Of a stretch of 22,238 nucleotides of DNA, positions 22,079-22,238 are shown piece by piece (the stretch's first letter is position 1; every line of letters begins with the position of its first letter). The notes under the pieces are model-generated. The model searched no databases. It saw only the letters and a list, made by a program, of their open reading frames with translations, and was not told the DNA's origin. The position numbers and the translations under genes are program-made. This stretch comes from JBDRGX01 sp043817485 [NCBI: bacterium] (GTDB lineage: Bacteria; JBDRGX01), in the NCBI GenBank assembly GCA_043817485.1, contig JBDRGX010000055.1, positions 1 to 22,238 on the forward strand. Direction: 5' to 3'.

Positions 22079-22238
22079 AATTATCAAATGTTTTTAGAAA
22101 TATTAGTTTTTACTAAATAAGTAGACGGATATATAGATTTCATTTTTTTATATATTTTTTCTGCTTTTTTTTTTTTTTATAATAAAGAAAATATACTGGA
22201 TCCACTCCAAGAAACAAGCGACCCCAAAACATTTAATT
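22079..22238. other. Right edge, no gene seen
   Basis: 160 bases without a recognised gene. A long T tract lies at about 22165-22179. No strong GC stem precedes it, so a terminator for the etfA operon is possible but not shown. The last bases are slightly less AT-rich and could approach a gene beyond the window. Confidence 0.3.

Overview
The window is a very AT-rich stretch of bacterial chromosome, densely coded on both strands and read with the standard code. Two predicted lipoproteins suggest a two-membrane (Gram-negative type) cell. A secreted protein ends in a YPNPFNP...Y(N)ILGQVV...DG...G.Y module, the C-terminal sorting or FlgD-like domain of the FCB group and of several uncultured candidate phyla with similar surface proteins. 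The corrinoid-type methyltransferase relatives and the ferredoxin-fused EtfA fit an anaerobe. I cannot name the phylum from this sequence alone.

Layout. 1-889 holds a lipoprotein of unknown function. 1210-3426 is topA (+). From 10234 down to 3494 the minus strand reads rsmA, an RNase H-like exonuclease gene, purQ, a class IV aminotransferase, gatB, ribF and a zinc alcohol dehydrogenase. A near-perfect sigma-70 promoter (TTGACA-N17-TATAAT, 10298-10326) heads this block, and its -10 box overlaps that of a divergent promoter for a second lipoprotein (10382-11209). gatB is split by one extra base in a run of ten A's on its coding strand.

11210-14844 is an accessory stretch around transketolase. 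It holds a 234-bp element with imperfect inverted ends and two GC-rich hairpin repeats, an MntA-like nucleotidyltransferase antitoxin whose HepT toxin is cut off after about eight codons, and a CPBP-like membrane protein flanked by matching CTAACACGG motifs. Related motifs lie at 145 and 11412.

14845-22078 (+) reads: an MttB-family methyltransferase (no pyrrolysine codon, higher GC than its neighbours), hisH-hisF, a YVTN-repeat secreted protein, a UroD/MtaA-like protein, a FolD-like protein and EtfA fused to a 2[4Fe-4S] ferredoxin. The last three are closely spaced, and with the MttB homologue they look like parts of a one-carbon transfer and electron-transfer route. Two depart from the textbook active sites: the UroD-like protein lacks both zinc cysteines of MtaA/MtbA, and the FolD-like protein has Gln in place of the catalytic Lys and Glu in place of the second Asp of DVDG. 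This is the most promising candidate for something not yet described, but its substrate cannot be read from the sequence and no corrinoid protein or EtfB lies in the window.

No rRNA, tRNA, CRISPR array or cas gene was recognised.
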